Shown here: positions 27,735 to 36,461 of the stretch, piece after piece | How the letters are laid out: every line of letters begins with the position of its first letter | Numbering within the stretch: the first letter of the stretch is position 1 | Assembly (NCBI RefSeq): GCF_003853645.1 | Contig: NZ_QTPO01000007.1 | Coordinates: 124,001-188,000, forward strand | Source: Burkholderia sp. Bp9143 | Lineage (GTDB): Bacteria; Pseudomonadota; Gammaproteobacteria; Burkholderiales; Burkholderiaceae | DNA: 64,000 nucleotides | Direction of reading: 5' to 3' | Position numbers and translations under genes: made by a program | The notes under the pieces: model-generated | What the model was told of the DNA's origin: nothing | The model's input: only the letters and a program-made list of their open reading frames with translations | Databases searched by the model: none

Positions 27735-30700
27735 ATGAACATTTCCAAATTCTTTATCGACCGGCCGATCTTTGCAGGAGTCCTATCGGTGATCATCCTG
27801 CTCGGCGGGGTGATCGCGATGTTCCTGCTGCCGATTTCGGAGTATCCGGAGGTCGTGCCGCCTTCGGTGATCGTGAAGGCGCAGTACCCGGGCGCGAACC
27901 CGAAAGTGATCGCCGAGACGGTCGCGTCGCCGCTTGAAGAGCAGATCAACGGCGTCGAGGACATGCTCTACATGCAGTCGCAGGCGAACAGCGACGGCAA
28001 CATGACGATCACCGTCACGTTCAAGCTCGGCACCGATCCGGACAAGGCCACGCAGCTCGTGCAGAACCGCGTGAACCAGGCGCTGCCGCGCCTGCCGGAG
28101 GACGTTCAGCGGCTCGGCATCACCACGGTGAAGAGCTCGCCGACGCTGACGATGGTGGTCCACCTGATCTCGCCGGACAACCGCTACGACATGACCTACC
28201 TGCGCAACTACGCGCTGATCAACGTGAAGGATCGCCTGTCGCGGATCCAGGGCGTCGGCCAGGTGCAGCTGTGGGGTTCGGGCGACTACGCGATGCGCGT
28301 GTGGCTCGATCCGCAGAAGGTCGCGCAGCGCGGACTGTCCGCCGAGGACGTCGTGCAGGCGATCCGCGAGCAGAACGTGCAGGTCGCGGCCGGCGTGATC
28401 GGCGCGTCGCCGTCGCTGCCCGGCACGCCGCTGCAGCTGTCGGTGAACGCGCGCGGCCGCCTGCAGACGGAAGACGAGTTCGGCGACATCGTCGTGAAGA
28501 CGACGCCGGACGGCGGCGTCACGCGCCTGCGCGACATCGCGCGGATCGAGCTCGACGCGTCCGAGTACGGGCTGCGCTCGCTGCTCGACAACAAGCCGGC
28601 CGTCGCGATGGCGATCAACCAGTCGCCGGGCGCGAACTCGCTGCAGATCTCCGACGAAGTGCGCAAGACGATGGCCGAGCTGAAGCAGGACATGCCGGCC
28701 GGCGTCGACTACAAGATCGTCTATGACCCGACGCAGTTCGTGCGTTCGTCGATCAAGGCCGTGGTGCACACGCTGCTCGAGGCGATCGCGCTGGTCGTGA
28801 TCGTCGTGATCGTGTTCCTGCAGACCTGGCGCGCGTCGCTGATTCCGCTGATCGCGGTGCCGGTGTCGATCATCGGCACGTTCTCGCTGCTGCTCGGCTT
28901 TGGTTATTCGATCAATGCGTTGTCGCTGTTCGGGATGGTGCTCGCGATCGGTATCGTGGTCGACGATGCGATCGTGGTCGTCGAGAACGTCGAGCGCAAC
29001 ATCGAAAGCGGGATGAACGCACGGCAGGCGACCTACAAGGCGATGCAGGAAGTGAGCGGGCCGATCATCGCGATCGCGCTGACGCTCGTCGCCGTGTTCG
29101 TGCCGCTCGCGTTCATGTCGGGCCTGACCGGCCAGTTCTACAAGCAGTTCGCGATGACGATCGCGATCTCGACGGTGATCTCGGCGTTCAACTCGCTGAC
29201 GCTGTCGCCGGCGCTGTCCGCGATCCTGCTGAAGGGGCATGGCGACAAGGAGGACTGGCTCACGCGCGTGATGAACCGCGTGCTCGGCGGCTTCTTCAGG
29301 CGCTTCAACAAGGTGTTCCATCGCGGCGCGGAGAACTACGGCCGCGGCGTGCGCGGCGTGCTGTCGCGCAAGACGCTGATGCTCGGCGTGTACCTCGTGC
29401 TGGTGGGCGCGACCGTGCTCGTGTCGAAGGTCGTGCCGGGCGGCTTCGTGCCCGCGCAGGACAAGGAATACCTGATCGCGTTCGCGCAGCTGCCGAACGG
29501 CGCGTCGCTCGACCGCACCGAGAAGGTGATTCGCGACATGGGCTCGATCGCGCTGAAGCAGCCGGGTGTCGAGAGCGCGGTCGCGTTCCCGGGGCTGTCG
29601 GTGAACGGCTTCACCAACAGCTCGAGCGCGGGCATCGTGTTCGTCACGCTGAAGCCGTTCTCGGAACGGCACGGCAAGGCGCTGTCGGCCGGTGCGATCG
29701 CCGGTGCGCTGAACCAGCAGTACGGTGCGATCAAGGATTCGTTCGTCGCGGTGTTCCCGCCGCCGCCGGTGCTCGGCCTCGGCACGCTCGGCGGGTTCAA
29801 GATGCAGATCGAGGATCGCGGCGCGGTCGGCTACGCGAAGCTGTCGGATGCGACCAACGACTTCATCAAGCGCGCGCAGCAGGCGCCGGAACTGGGCCCG
29901 TTGTTTACGAGCTACCAGATCAACGTGCCGCAGTTGAACGTCGATCTCGACCGCGTGAAGGCGAAGCAGCTTGGCGTGCCGGTCACCGACGTGTTCAACA
30001 CGATGCAGGTGTATCTCGGCTCGTTGTACGTGAACGACTTCAACCGCTTCGGACGCGTGTATCAGGTGCGCGTGCAGGCCGATGCGCCGTTCCGTCAGCG
30101 CGCGGACGACATCCTGCAGCTGAAGACGCGCAACGACCGTGGCGAGATGGTGCCGCTGTCGTCGCTCGTCACGGTGACGCCGACGTTCGGCCCGGAAATG
30201 GTCGTGCGCTACAACGGCTACACGGCGGCCGACATCAACGGCGGCCCGGCACCGGGCTTCTCGTCGGGGCAGGCGCAGGCCGCGATCGAACGCATCGCGC
30301 ATGAAACGCTGCCGCGCGGCGTGCGGTTCGAATGGACCGACCTCACGTACCAGCAGATCCTCGCGGGCGATTCGGCGATGTGGGTGTTCCCGATCAGCGT
30401 GCTGCTCGTGTTCCTCGTGCTCGCCGCGCTGTATGAAAGCCTGACGCTGCCGCTCGCGGTGATCCTGATCGTGCCGATGAGCATTTTGTCGGCGCTGACG
30501 GGCGTGTGGCTCACGCAGGGCGACAACAACATCTTCACGCAGATCGGCTTGATGGTGCTGGTGGGGCTGTCCGCGAAGAACGCGATCCTGATCGTCGAAT
30601 TCGCACGCGAACTCGAGCATGACGGCAGGACGCCGCTCGAGGCCGCGATCGAGGCGAGCCGGCTGCGGCTGCGCCCGATCCTGATGACGTCGATCGCATT

Positions 30701-30950
30701 CATCATGGGCGTCGTGCCGCTCGTCACGTCGACGGGCGCGGGCTCGGAGATGCGGCATGCGATGGGTATCGCGGTGTTCTTCGGGATGCTCGGCGTGACG
30801 CTGTTCGGGCTGATGCTGACGCCGGTGTTCTACGTCGTGCTGCGTACGCTGGCGGGCGGCAAGATCCACGTCGCCGGCAAGGACTCGGCAGGCTATGGCG
30901 TGTCGCCGTCAGGCGTGCCGGCTTCCGGCGTGCCGGCTACGGATGCTTGA
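27735..30950 (+). CDS. ceoB: RND multidrug efflux pump CeoB (HAE1 family)
   Basis: This 1071-residue proton-driven transporter of the AcrB/MexB type, by knowledge of the B. cenocepacia locus, exports chloramphenicol, trimethoprim and fluoroquinolones and responds to salicylate. It opens with FFIDRPIFAGVLSVII as in all HAE1 pumps. The proton-relay aspartates lie in GIVVDDAIVVVENVER of transmembrane segment 4, and GLSAKNAILIVEFA carries the relay lysine in segment 10. Two large periplasmic loops are present. The start at 27735 is placed by this N-terminus. Full length, no sign of damage. Confidence 0.95.
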   Translation: MNISKFFIDRPIFAGVLSVIILLGGVIAMFLLPISEYPEVVPPSVIVKAQYPGANPKVIAETVASPLEEQINGVEDMLYMQSQANSDGNMTITVTFKLGTDPDKATQLVQNRVNQALPRLPEDVQRLGITTVKSSPTLTMVVHLISPDNRYDMTYLRNYALINVKDRLSRIQGVGQVQLWGSGDYAMRVWLDPQKVAQRGLSAEDVVQAIREQNVQVAAGVIGASPSLPGTPLQLSVNARGRLQTEDEFGDIVVKTTPDGGVTRLRDIARIELDASEYGLRSLLDNKPAVAMAINQSPGANSLQISDEVRKTMAELKQDMPAGVDYKIVYDPTQFVRSSIKAVVHTLLEAIALVVIVVIVFLQTWRASLIPLIAVPVSIIGTFSLLLGFGYSINALSLFGMVLAIGIVVDDAIVVVENVERNIESGMNARQATYKAMQEVSGPIIAIALTLVAVFVPLAFMSGLTGQFYKQFAMTIAISTVISAFNSLTLSPALSAILLKGHGDKEDWLTRVMNRVLGGFFRRFNKVFHRGAENYGRGVRGVLSRKTLMLGVYLVLVGATVLVSKVVPGGFVPAQDKEYLIAFAQLPNGASLDRTEKVIRDMGSIALKQPGVESAVAFPGLSVNGFTNSSSAGIVFVTLKPFSERHGKALSAGAIAGALNQQYGAIKDSFVAVFPPPPVLGLGTLGGFKMQIEDRGAVGYAKLSDATNDFIKRAQQAPELGPLFTSYQINVPQLNVDLDRVKAKQLGVPVTDVFNTMQVYLGSLYVNDFNRFGRVYQVRVQADAPFRQRADDILQLKTRNDRGEMVPLSSLVTVTPTFGPEMVVRYNGYTAADINGGPAPGFSSGQAQAAIERIAHETLPRGVRFEWTDLTYQQILAGDSAMWVFPISVLLVFLVLAALYESLTLPLAVILIVPMSILSALTGVWLTQGDNNIFTQIGLMVLVGLSAKNAILIVEFARELEHDGRTPLEAAIEASRLRLRPILMTSIAFIMGVVPLVTSTGAGSEMRHAMGIAVFFGMLGVTLFGLMLTPVFYVVLRTLAGGKIHVAGKDSAGYGVSPSGVPASGVPATDA

Positions 30951-30960
30951 GGAAAACAAG

Positions 30961-32496
30961 ATGGACAACATGCACAACTCGAATGGCCTGATGCGTTTCG
31001 CGAAGGTGGCGGCCGCGAGCACCCTGCTCGCGACGCTGCTCGCCGCGTGCGCGGTAGGGCCCGACTACAAGCGCCCGGATGTGTCGACACCCGCGGCGTT
31101 CAAGGAAGCGCCGACCCTCGCGGCCGGCGAACAGGCCGGCACATGGAAGACCGCCGAACCGGCGGACGGCGAGCATCGCGGCGAATGGTGGAAGGTGTTC
31201 GGCGATCCGGTGCTCGACTCGCTCGAGTCGCAGGCGCTGGCCGCGAACCAGAACCTGAAGGCCGCGGCGGCGCGCGTCGAGGAAGCGCGGGCGGCGACGC
31301 GTACCGCGCGTTCGCAGTGGTTCCCGCAGGTCGGCGCCGGGTTCGGGCCGACCCGCGAGGGGCTGTCGTCGGCGTCACAGTTCCAGCCGCAGGGCACGGG
31401 CCCGACCACCGCGACGCTGTGGCGCGCGCAGGGCACGGTGTCGTACGAGGCCGACCTGTTCGGCCGCGTGAGCCGCAACGTCGAGGCGTCGCGCGCCGAC
31501 CAGGCGCAGAGCGAAGCGCTGTTCCGTTCGGTGCAGCTTGCGCTGCAGGCGGACGTCGCGCAGAACTACTTCGAACTGCGCCAGCTCGACTCGGACCAGG
31601 ACCTGTACCGCCGCACGGTCGAACTGCGTGACCAGGCGCTGAAGCTCGTGCAACGTCGCTTCAACGAAGGCGACATCAGCGAGCTCGACGTGTCGCGCGC
31701 GAAGAACGAACTGGCGACCGCGCAGGCCGATGCGGTCGGCGTCGCGCGCCGGCGCGCGGCGTCCGAGCATGCGCTTGCGATCCTGCTCGGCAAGGCGCCC
31801 GCGGACTTCGCGTTCAAGGAAACGCCGATCGTGCCGGTCGCGGTGAAGGTCCCGGCGGGCCTGCCGTCCGCGCTGCTCGAACGCCGCCCGGACGTGTCGG
31901 CGGCCGAGCGCGCGATGGCGGCCGCGAACGCGCGGATCGGCCTCGCGAAGTCGGCGTATTTCCCGAAGCTCGATATCACGGGCGCGTTCGGCTATGAGGC
32001 GTCGACGCTCGGCAACCTGTTCCTGTGGTCGAGCCGCACGTTCCTGCTCGGGCCGTTCGCCGGCACCGCGCTGACGCTGCCGCTGTTCGACGGCGGGCGG
32101 CGTGCGGCCGGCGTGCAGCAGGCGCGCGCGCAGTACGACGAGCAGGTTGCGAACTACCGGCAGCAGGTGCTCGTCGCGTTCCGCGAGGTCGAGGACAATC
32201 TCGCCGATCTGCGCCTGCTCGACGATCAGATTCGCGCGCAGGATGCGGCCGTCAATGCGTCGCGCCGTGCGGCGACGCTGTCGCGTACGCAATATCAGGA
32301 AGGTGAAGTGGCCTATCTCGACGTGATCGACAGCGAGCGGTCGGTGCTGCAGTCGCAATTGCAGGCGAATCAGTTGACTGGTGCGCAGGCGGTGTCGACC
32401 GTGAACCTGATCCGCGCGCTCGGCGGCGGGTGGGGCGCGGCGCCGGCCGCCGTCGGCGATGCGGCGACGGGCAAGCAGGAAGTCGCCGTGCGTTGA
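30961..32496 (+). CDS. opcM: Outer-membrane efflux lipoprotein OpcM
   Basis: This 511-residue TolC/OprM-type channel completes the tripartite pump. The lipoprotein signal ends in the lipobox LLAAC, followed by AVGPDYKRPDV as in all NodT-type factors. The two structural repeats contain YEADLFGRVSRNVEASRAD and LTLPLFDGGRRAAGVQQA. TGAGGA lies 7 bases before the ATG at 30961, ten bases after the ceoB stop. The transcript ends at a strong terminator. Confidence 0.94.
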   Translation: MDNMHNSNGLMRFAKVAAASTLLATLLAACAVGPDYKRPDVSTPAAFKEAPTLAAGEQAGTWKTAEPADGEHRGEWWKVFGDPVLDSLESQALAANQNLKAAAARVEEARAATRTARSQWFPQVGAGFGPTREGLSSASQFQPQGTGPTTATLWRAQGTVSYEADLFGRVSRNVEASRADQAQSEALFRSVQLALQADVAQNYFELRQLDSDQDLYRRTVELRDQALKLVQRRFNEGDISELDVSRAKNELATAQADAVGVARRRAASEHALAILLGKAPADFAFKETPIVPVAVKVPAGLPSALLERRPDVSAAERAMAAANARIGLAKSAYFPKLDITGAFGYEASTLGNLFLWSSRTFLLGPFAGTALTLPLFDGGRRAAGVQQARAQYDEQVANYRQQVLVAFREVEDNLADLRLLDDQIRAQDAAVNASRRAATLSRTQYQEGEVAYLDVIDSERSVLQSQLQANQLTGAQAVSTVNLIRALGGGWGAAPAAVGDAATGKQEVAVR

Positions 32497-32553
32497 GGCG
32501 TCGGTGCGCGTCGTGGTTCGCCATGCGTCACCGAAACCGGTGCTTGATTGAAG

Positions 32554-32588
32554 AACCCCGATCCGTGGCGACGCGGATCGGGGTTTTT
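32554..32588 (+). terminator. Rho-independent terminator of the ceo operon
   Basis: The 10-bp stem CCCCGATCCG/CGGATCGGGG has an 8-base loop and is followed by TTTTT. It lies 58 bases after the opcM stop. Confidence 0.9.
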
Positions 32589-32719
32589 CATGCGCGCGGC
32601 TCCGGGTCCGACTGCACATCCGTGCGCTCGGCGATCACCACCGCGTATCGGCCGACCGCGGCAGCGATCCGCTCCGCCGGCACGGGATCGCGCACCGCGC
32701 GGGCGAGCCTGACGCCGCC

Positions 32720-32842
32720 GGACAGCAGCAGATCTGGGTGAACGTCGTTCACGCGGTTGACGGCGGATGGGGCATTGCCGGACGCCGTTACGACAACGCA
32801 TCGCTGGTCGATTCGATCAAGGGGGCGGTGGTGACGCGCTAA
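32720..32842 (+). pseudogene. C-terminal gene fragment, possibly of a tautomerase-like protein
   Basis: An open stretch ends at TAA (32840-32842) and encodes QQIWVNVVHAVDGGWGIAG, followed by about 20 more residues. The WGIAG segment after a hydrophobic strand resembles the C-terminal half of 4-oxalocrotonate tautomerase family proteins. No start codon, ribosome-binding site or N-terminal half precedes it; upstream sequence ends at the ceo terminator. I read it as a remnant, with low certainty on the family. Confidence 0.35.
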
Positions 32843-32878
32843 TCGCAACTAACGGTCAAACGGCCATGCATTGACCGA

Positions 32879-32906
32879 CGGCGTGGCGGCAGTCGCCGCC
32901 ACGCCG
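32879..32906. repeat. Perfect 12-bp hairpin downstream of vapC
   Basis: CGGCGTGGCGGC-AGTC-GCCGCCACGCCG, a 12-bp stem with a 4-base loop, 103 bases beyond the vapC stop. It lacks a T-run and may end either the vapBC transcript or read-through from the left. Confidence 0.4.
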
Positions 32907-33008
32907 GTTAACGTGGAAGATCAGTACTATGCGGTGGATGAACGGTGCTGTGCCACGTCTAGTCAGGCGCGGTTCAACCGACGTTGCGCTTGTCGGCTCG
33001 CGCCAAGA

Positions 33009-33407
33009 TCACTTGATCAAACGCATCCCGGCGACCTTCGAGGCCATCACGTCGAAAGTTGCCGTGTACTCGCACTCGGCGGCGTGCCCCGACCGCTCGA
33101 TCAGGCAGTCCGCGAAATCGGCCTTCGCAGATGCCACGAAGGCGCGAAGCGCTTTTCGCACCGTGTCCGCACCTTCAACGACCAATTCCTTGGTCGCGAT
33201 CATCGAATCGATAATGTCCTTCATCTGCTCACGCTCGACGTCGTAGCAGCGACCGAGCACCCACACGACCTCGACCAGAGCGACCTGCGAAACGTACCCC
33301 GGCCGTTCGGTCGACAGGGTCTCCATCAGTGCCGTCGCCTTCTTCGACTGCACGGCGTCGTCCTGGGCGAAGTAACGAACCAGCACGTTCGTATCCAGTC
33401 CGATCAT
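33009..33407 (-). CDS. vapC: VapC family PIN-domain ribonuclease toxin
   Basis: This 132-residue type II toxin cleaves RNA (usually tRNA) when not bound by its antitoxin. The four acidic PIN residues are Asp5 (GLDTNVLVRY), Glu46 (ALVEVVWVL), Asp97 or Asp100 (KADFADCLIE) and Asp119 (ATFDVMA), so the site looks intact. Its start overlaps the antitoxin stop by 4 bases (ATGA), which indicates translational coupling. It sits in an accessory patch between the ceo operon and the PACE locus. Confidence 0.9.
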   Translation of the reverse strand: MIGLDTNVLVRYFAQDDAVQSKKATALMETLSTERPGYVSQVALVEVVWVLGRCYDVEREQMKDIIDSMIATKELVVEGADTVRKALRAFVASAKADFADCLIERSGHAAECEYTATFDVMASKVAGMRLIK

Positions 33408-33649
33408 CGTGCGGATGCCCCCTGCTCGGCAATGGCCCGGTTCATGTCCTCGAGCGACACCGGTTTCGCGGGCTTCCTCACGATGCCCTTGAGCGACGCG
33501 AGCGAGTGCGTGGCCGGATAGACCTCATACCGGCCCGTGGTCTCGTTGAAGCTGAATTCGATCCGGTCGCCGGACCGCAAGCCGAGCTGATTGCGCACGT
33601 CCACGGGGATCGTGACCTGACCCTTCGAAGTGATAGTTGCTGCGGTCAT
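33404..33649 (-). CDS. vapB: VapB-type antitoxin with AbrB/SpoVT DNA-binding domain
   Basis: This 81-residue antitoxin has an N-terminal swapped-hairpin domain (TAATITSKGQVTIPVDVRNQL, here named only) and a C-terminal tail, EDMNRAIAEQG, that would thread across the toxin. The ATG at 33649 has a GGAGG site 7 bases upstream. It precedes and overlaps the toxin gene, and its promoter contains a perfect operator palindrome. Confidence 0.9.
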   Translation of the reverse strand: MTAATITSKGQVTIPVDVRNQLGLRSGDRIEFSFNETTGRYEVYPATHSLASLKGIVRKPAKPVSLEDMNRAIAEQGASAR

Positions 33650-33667
33650 AGTAATACCTCCAATATG

Positions 33668-33700
33668 CCTTACTTTAAGGTAAGGAGATAAAAAAGACAA
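33668..33700 (-). promoter_or_regulatory. vapBC promoter with autoregulatory palindrome
   Basis: Read on the minus strand, TTGTCT (33700-33695) and TAAAGT (33677-33672) are separated by 17 bases. The perfect inverted repeat CCTTAC-N6-GTAAGG (33668-33685) covers the -10 element, the position expected for repression by the VapBC complex. Confidence 0.65.
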
Positions 33701-33826
33701 GGTCGAGCCGTAGACGCATCGTCGTCCAATGAACCCCGAGATTGGCAGGCGTCACTTGCCGAGGTCGATAGTGGCGACAGCGTCTAGCTGCTCGCGTTCG
33801 GACACCGTCGCCAAGTACGGATACCT

Positions 33827-34717
33827 CTAATTTTCATCGCCTCCAGCCCGCAGTGCCCGCACCAGTTCGCTGGCTGCCTTGCCGAGCCCCGCGTGCTTCG
33901 GCCGGCGCAGATACACGGGCAGCGGCAGCCCGTTGCGGATGTTCGCGAACACGAGCGGCGCGAGCTCGCCGGCGGCGACATGCCGGCCGATCAGCGATTC
34001 GGGCAGGTTCGCCCAGCCGTGCCCGGCCTTCACGAGCGCGATCGCGGTGGCCATGTCGGTCACCTTCCACGTGCGGTTGCCGATCACGGGGCGCACGTCG
34101 GAGAGCGGCCGTTCCGGATCGGCGATCACGATCTGCCGGAACCCCGACAAGCGCTCGATCGCCTCGGGATGCGCGGCTTCGGCGATCGACGGATGACCGG
34201 GCGCGGCGACGGCGATCAGCGTCTCGGTCCACAGTGCGTGGATCTGTTCCTGCGGATGAAGATCGAGCCCGCCGTACGCGATGCAGAGATCGACGGCACC
34301 GCGATGCAGCGCGTCGACGATCGCGTCCTGCGGCGCGGTGACGATGCTGATCGCGAGCGCCGGATACGTCACGGCGACGGCCGTCAGTGCACGCGCAACG
34401 GGTGCGCCGTCGAGCTCCGCCGCGAGTCCGAGCCGCAGCGTGTCCTCGACGCCTTCCGACAGATGCTGCGCATGCGCGCGCAGCGCCTGCAGCCGTTCGG
34501 CGATCGACCGCGCATCGGGCAGCAGTGCGGCCATCGCGGCAGTCGGTGTCGGCTCGCGCGTGCCGCGGTCGAACAGCACGAGGTCCAGCTCGGCCTCGAG
34601 GTTCGCGATCGCCATGCTGACCGCCGACGGCGTGCGGCCGAGCGCACGCGCGGCTGCCGAGAACGAGCCTTGGTCGATGACAGTCAGCAGCATGTCGATG
34701 TGGTCGCTGGTCAGCAT
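33827..34717 (-). CDS. LysR family regulator divergent from a PACE efflux gene
   Basis: This 296-residue LysR regulator has its helix-turn-helix at residues 1-60 (DHIDMLLTVIDQGSFSAAARALGRTPSAVSMAI, named only in part) and an effector domain. A strong AGGAGG site supports the ATG at 34717. It is divergent from the PACE transporter across 98 bases, a pairing also known for AceR and AceI in Acinetobacter, so it likely controls that gene in response to a cationic compound. Confidence 0.87.
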   Translation of the reverse strand: MLTSDHIDMLLTVIDQGSFSAAARALGRTPSAVSMAIANLEAELDLVLFDRGTREPTPTAAMAALLPDARSIAERLQALRAHAQHLSEGVEDTLRLGLAAELDGAPVARALTAVAVTYPALAISIVTAPQDAIVDALHRGAVDLCIAYGGLDLHPQEQIHALWTETLIAVAAPGHPSIAEAAHPEAIERLSGFRQIVIADPERPLSDVRPVIGNRTWKVTDMATAIALVKAGHGWANLPESLIGRHVAAGELAPLVFANIRNGLPLPVYLRRPKHAGLGKAASELVRALRAGGDEN

Positions 34718-34815
34718 CGCGGCCTCCTGTCAGAAAAATTGAAAGGACCTGACTTTTGCGGATTGGGTACCCACAGCTAGTCTCGCCACCTTGTTCGATT
34801 CGAAGGGAGCGGTTC

Positions 34816-35256
34816 ATGCAGGGGTGGAAGAGACGCGTAGTTTACGTCGTGATGTTCGAGGTGCTCGGCATCCTGATCGCGTCGACGGTGCTTGGCATGC
34901 TGAGCGGCGCGAGCGCGGAGACGAGCGGCCTATTGGGTGTGATGATCTCGACGACGGGCGTCACCGTCAATTTCCTGTACAACCTCGCGTTCGAGGCGTG
35001 GGAGCGGCGGCGTGCGGAAACCACGCGCACCGTCGGGCGGCGCGTCGTGCATGCGATCGGATTCCAGGTCGCGCTCGTGACGTTCCTGATCCCGCTGATC
35101 GCGTGGTGGCTCGACGTGTCGCTGCTGCAGGCGTTCCTGTACGACGCGGTGCTGATCGTGTTCTTCCCGATCTTCACGTTCGCGTACAACTGGTCGTTCG
35201 ACAGCGTGTTCGGATTGCCGGATGCGGTGACGCGCAAGCCCGAACCAGTCGCGTAA
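34816..35256 (+). CDS. PACE family efflux transporter (two BTP domains)
   Basis: This 146-residue inner-membrane protein has four hydrophobic helices in two bacterial transmembrane pair domains. The conserved membrane glutamate of the PACE family, Glu15 in AceI, is at the same position here (VVYVVMFEVLG). Asn52 and the WERR and YNWSFD motifs at the ends of helices 2 and 4 are also present. The family exports biocides such as chlorhexidine and short-chain diamines. GGGAG precedes the ATG at 34816. Confidence 0.9.
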   Translation: MQGWKRRVVYVVMFEVLGILIASTVLGMLSGASAETSGLLGVMISTTGVTVNFLYNLAFEAWERRRAETTRTVGRRVVHAIGFQVALVTFLIPLIAWWLDVSLLQAFLYDAVLIVFFPIFTFAYNWSFDSVFGLPDAVTRKPEPVA

Positions 35257-35270
35257 CGCATAGGAAGACG

Positions 35271-35298
35271 AAGCGATGCGGGACAGCCCGCATCGTTT
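35271..35298. terminator. Bidirectional terminator between PACE and hydrolase genes
   Basis: AAGCGATGCGGG-ACAG-CCCGCATCGTTT, a 12-bp stem (one G-T pair) flanked by A and T runs on both sides, 14 bases after the PACE stop and before the convergent hydrolase gene. Confidence 0.75.
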
Positions 35299-35350
35299 CG
35301 CCAGGAAAGAAAAGGGGAGTAACGGGCGGAACGCATGCCGCCCGCGAGCG

Positions 35351-36202
35351 TTACGCGGCGACGAACTCGTGCACGTAACGGTTGAACACCGCGGGGCTCG
35401 CCGCGTTCATCCCGTGCGACGCACCGGCGACGGTCTGCCGTTGTGCATCGCCGATCCACTGCGACAGCGTGTCGACGTTGTTGCGGAACATCTTCGGGCT
35501 GCGCTGGCCGTCGATCAGCAGCGTGCGGCACGCGATATCCGACGCCGTGTGCTGCGAATACGCGGGCAGCGGATCTTGCAGTTGCTTCGGCAGCGTGCTC
35601 GCGTTGTCGATCGCCATCGTGCGAAAGCGCGACGTGCTCTTCTTCCATGCGCCGGGCAGGCTCACCGAGTCGACGAACATCTCGAGGCCGGCTTCCACTT
35701 CGCCTTGCCCGATCAGGTTCACGGCTTTCGTGCGCAGCGCGATCGCGGCGGCCGGCAGCGCGGCTTCGCGCACGCCCGGCTGTTGCAGCGGGCCGCCCGG
35801 ATCGGCGAGCGTCAGCGTGTCGACGAGTTGCGGATGCTGGCGCGCGACGTTGAACGCGACGCTGCCGCCACGCGAGTGGCCGACGAGATGCACGGGGCCG
35901 AGATCGAGCGCGTCGATGAATTCGGCGAGCTCGTCGACGTGGTTCTGCCAGCCGAACTCGTCCTGGATGCCCGCTTCGACTGCCGGCCAGTAGTGGCTCA
36001 GGCTGGGCGCGATGCAGCGGTAGTGTGCCGACAGCGAGGCGAGTTGCGGATCCCAGTAACGGTAGTCGCACAACGATCCGTGCACGAACACCATCGGCGC
36101 GCCGCTGCCCCGCTCGACATACGGCAGGCTGATGCCTGACGAAAGCGTCGCAAATTGCAGGTCGGGGTTCGCGAGCACCGAAGGCTCGATTCGCATGTTC
36201 AT
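35351..36202 (-). CDS. Alpha/beta fold hydrolase
   Basis: This 283-residue hydrolase has the nucleophile elbow VGHSRGG, the oxyanion region FVHGSLCDYRYWD and a C-terminal GASHGMN with the catalytic histidine. The triad therefore appears complete. There is no signal peptide, so it is cytoplasmic. The start is uncertain between ATGs at 36202 and 36196. Two palindromes lie upstream. The substrate is unknown; similar proteins are annotated as esterases or haloperoxidase-like enzymes. Confidence 0.85.
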   Translation of the reverse strand: MNMRIEPSVLANPDLQFATLSSGISLPYVERGSGAPMVFVHGSLCDYRYWDPQLASLSAHYRCIAPSLSHYWPAVEAGIQDEFGWQNHVDELAEFIDALDLGPVHLVGHSRGGSVAFNVARQHPQLVDTLTLADPGGPLQQPGVREAALPAAAIALRTKAVNLIGQGEVEAGLEMFVDSVSLPGAWKKSTSRFRTMAIDNASTLPKQLQDPLPAYSQHTASDIACRTLLIDGQRSPKMFRNNVDTLSQWIGDAQRQTVAGASHGMNAASPAVFNRYVHEFVAA

Positions 36203-36288
36203 GACTGAAAACTCGTTGGGTGCGTCATCACGTCGCAACTATGCATCACGGCGACCTGCAAGGAAAACGCATAATTTTCATCGTGACG

Positions 36289-36369
36289 ATCAATTTTATT
36301 GATGGCTCGGCTGAGAACCCTTGTCGCAGCGTGGGGATGAGGCGCACCCTTCAATCATCTGATGATTGA
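36289..36369. promoter_or_regulatory. Two related palindromes upstream of the hydrolase gene
   Basis: ATCAAT-TTT-ATTGAT (36289-36303) and TCAATCATC-T-GATGATTGA (36351-36369) are both perfect and share the ATCA/TGAT core. They are 87-167 bases upstream of the hydrolase start in an AT-rich gap. They look like regulator binding sites; the regulator is not identified. Confidence 0.4.
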
Positions 36370-36461
36370 TTCAGCAGTTGAAAGCGCGTGCAAATGCCTG
36401 CGCACGCACGCATCGGGGAGCGAGGGAAAAGGGGAAAAGGCTGCCGAACGCGGCCCACGCG

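Noticed and set aside
27783..30869. Very long open frame antisense to ceoB (over 1000 codons)
   Set aside because: High-GC codon bias in ceoB leaves the opposite strand free of stops. The translation is rich in Arg and His, lacks any family signature and has no ribosome-binding site.
32588..32848. Minus-strand frame after the ceo operon, with a plausible C-terminal half
   Set aside because: The last 45 codons look protein-like (ERIAAAVGRYAVVIAERTDV), but the N-terminal part does not, and its stop lies in the ceo terminator. At best another fragment; not listed.
33700..33826. Possible tRNA or small gene between vapB and the LysR gene
   Set aside because: No cloverleaf with a TTC arm can be folded by eye and no frame with a start signal is present.
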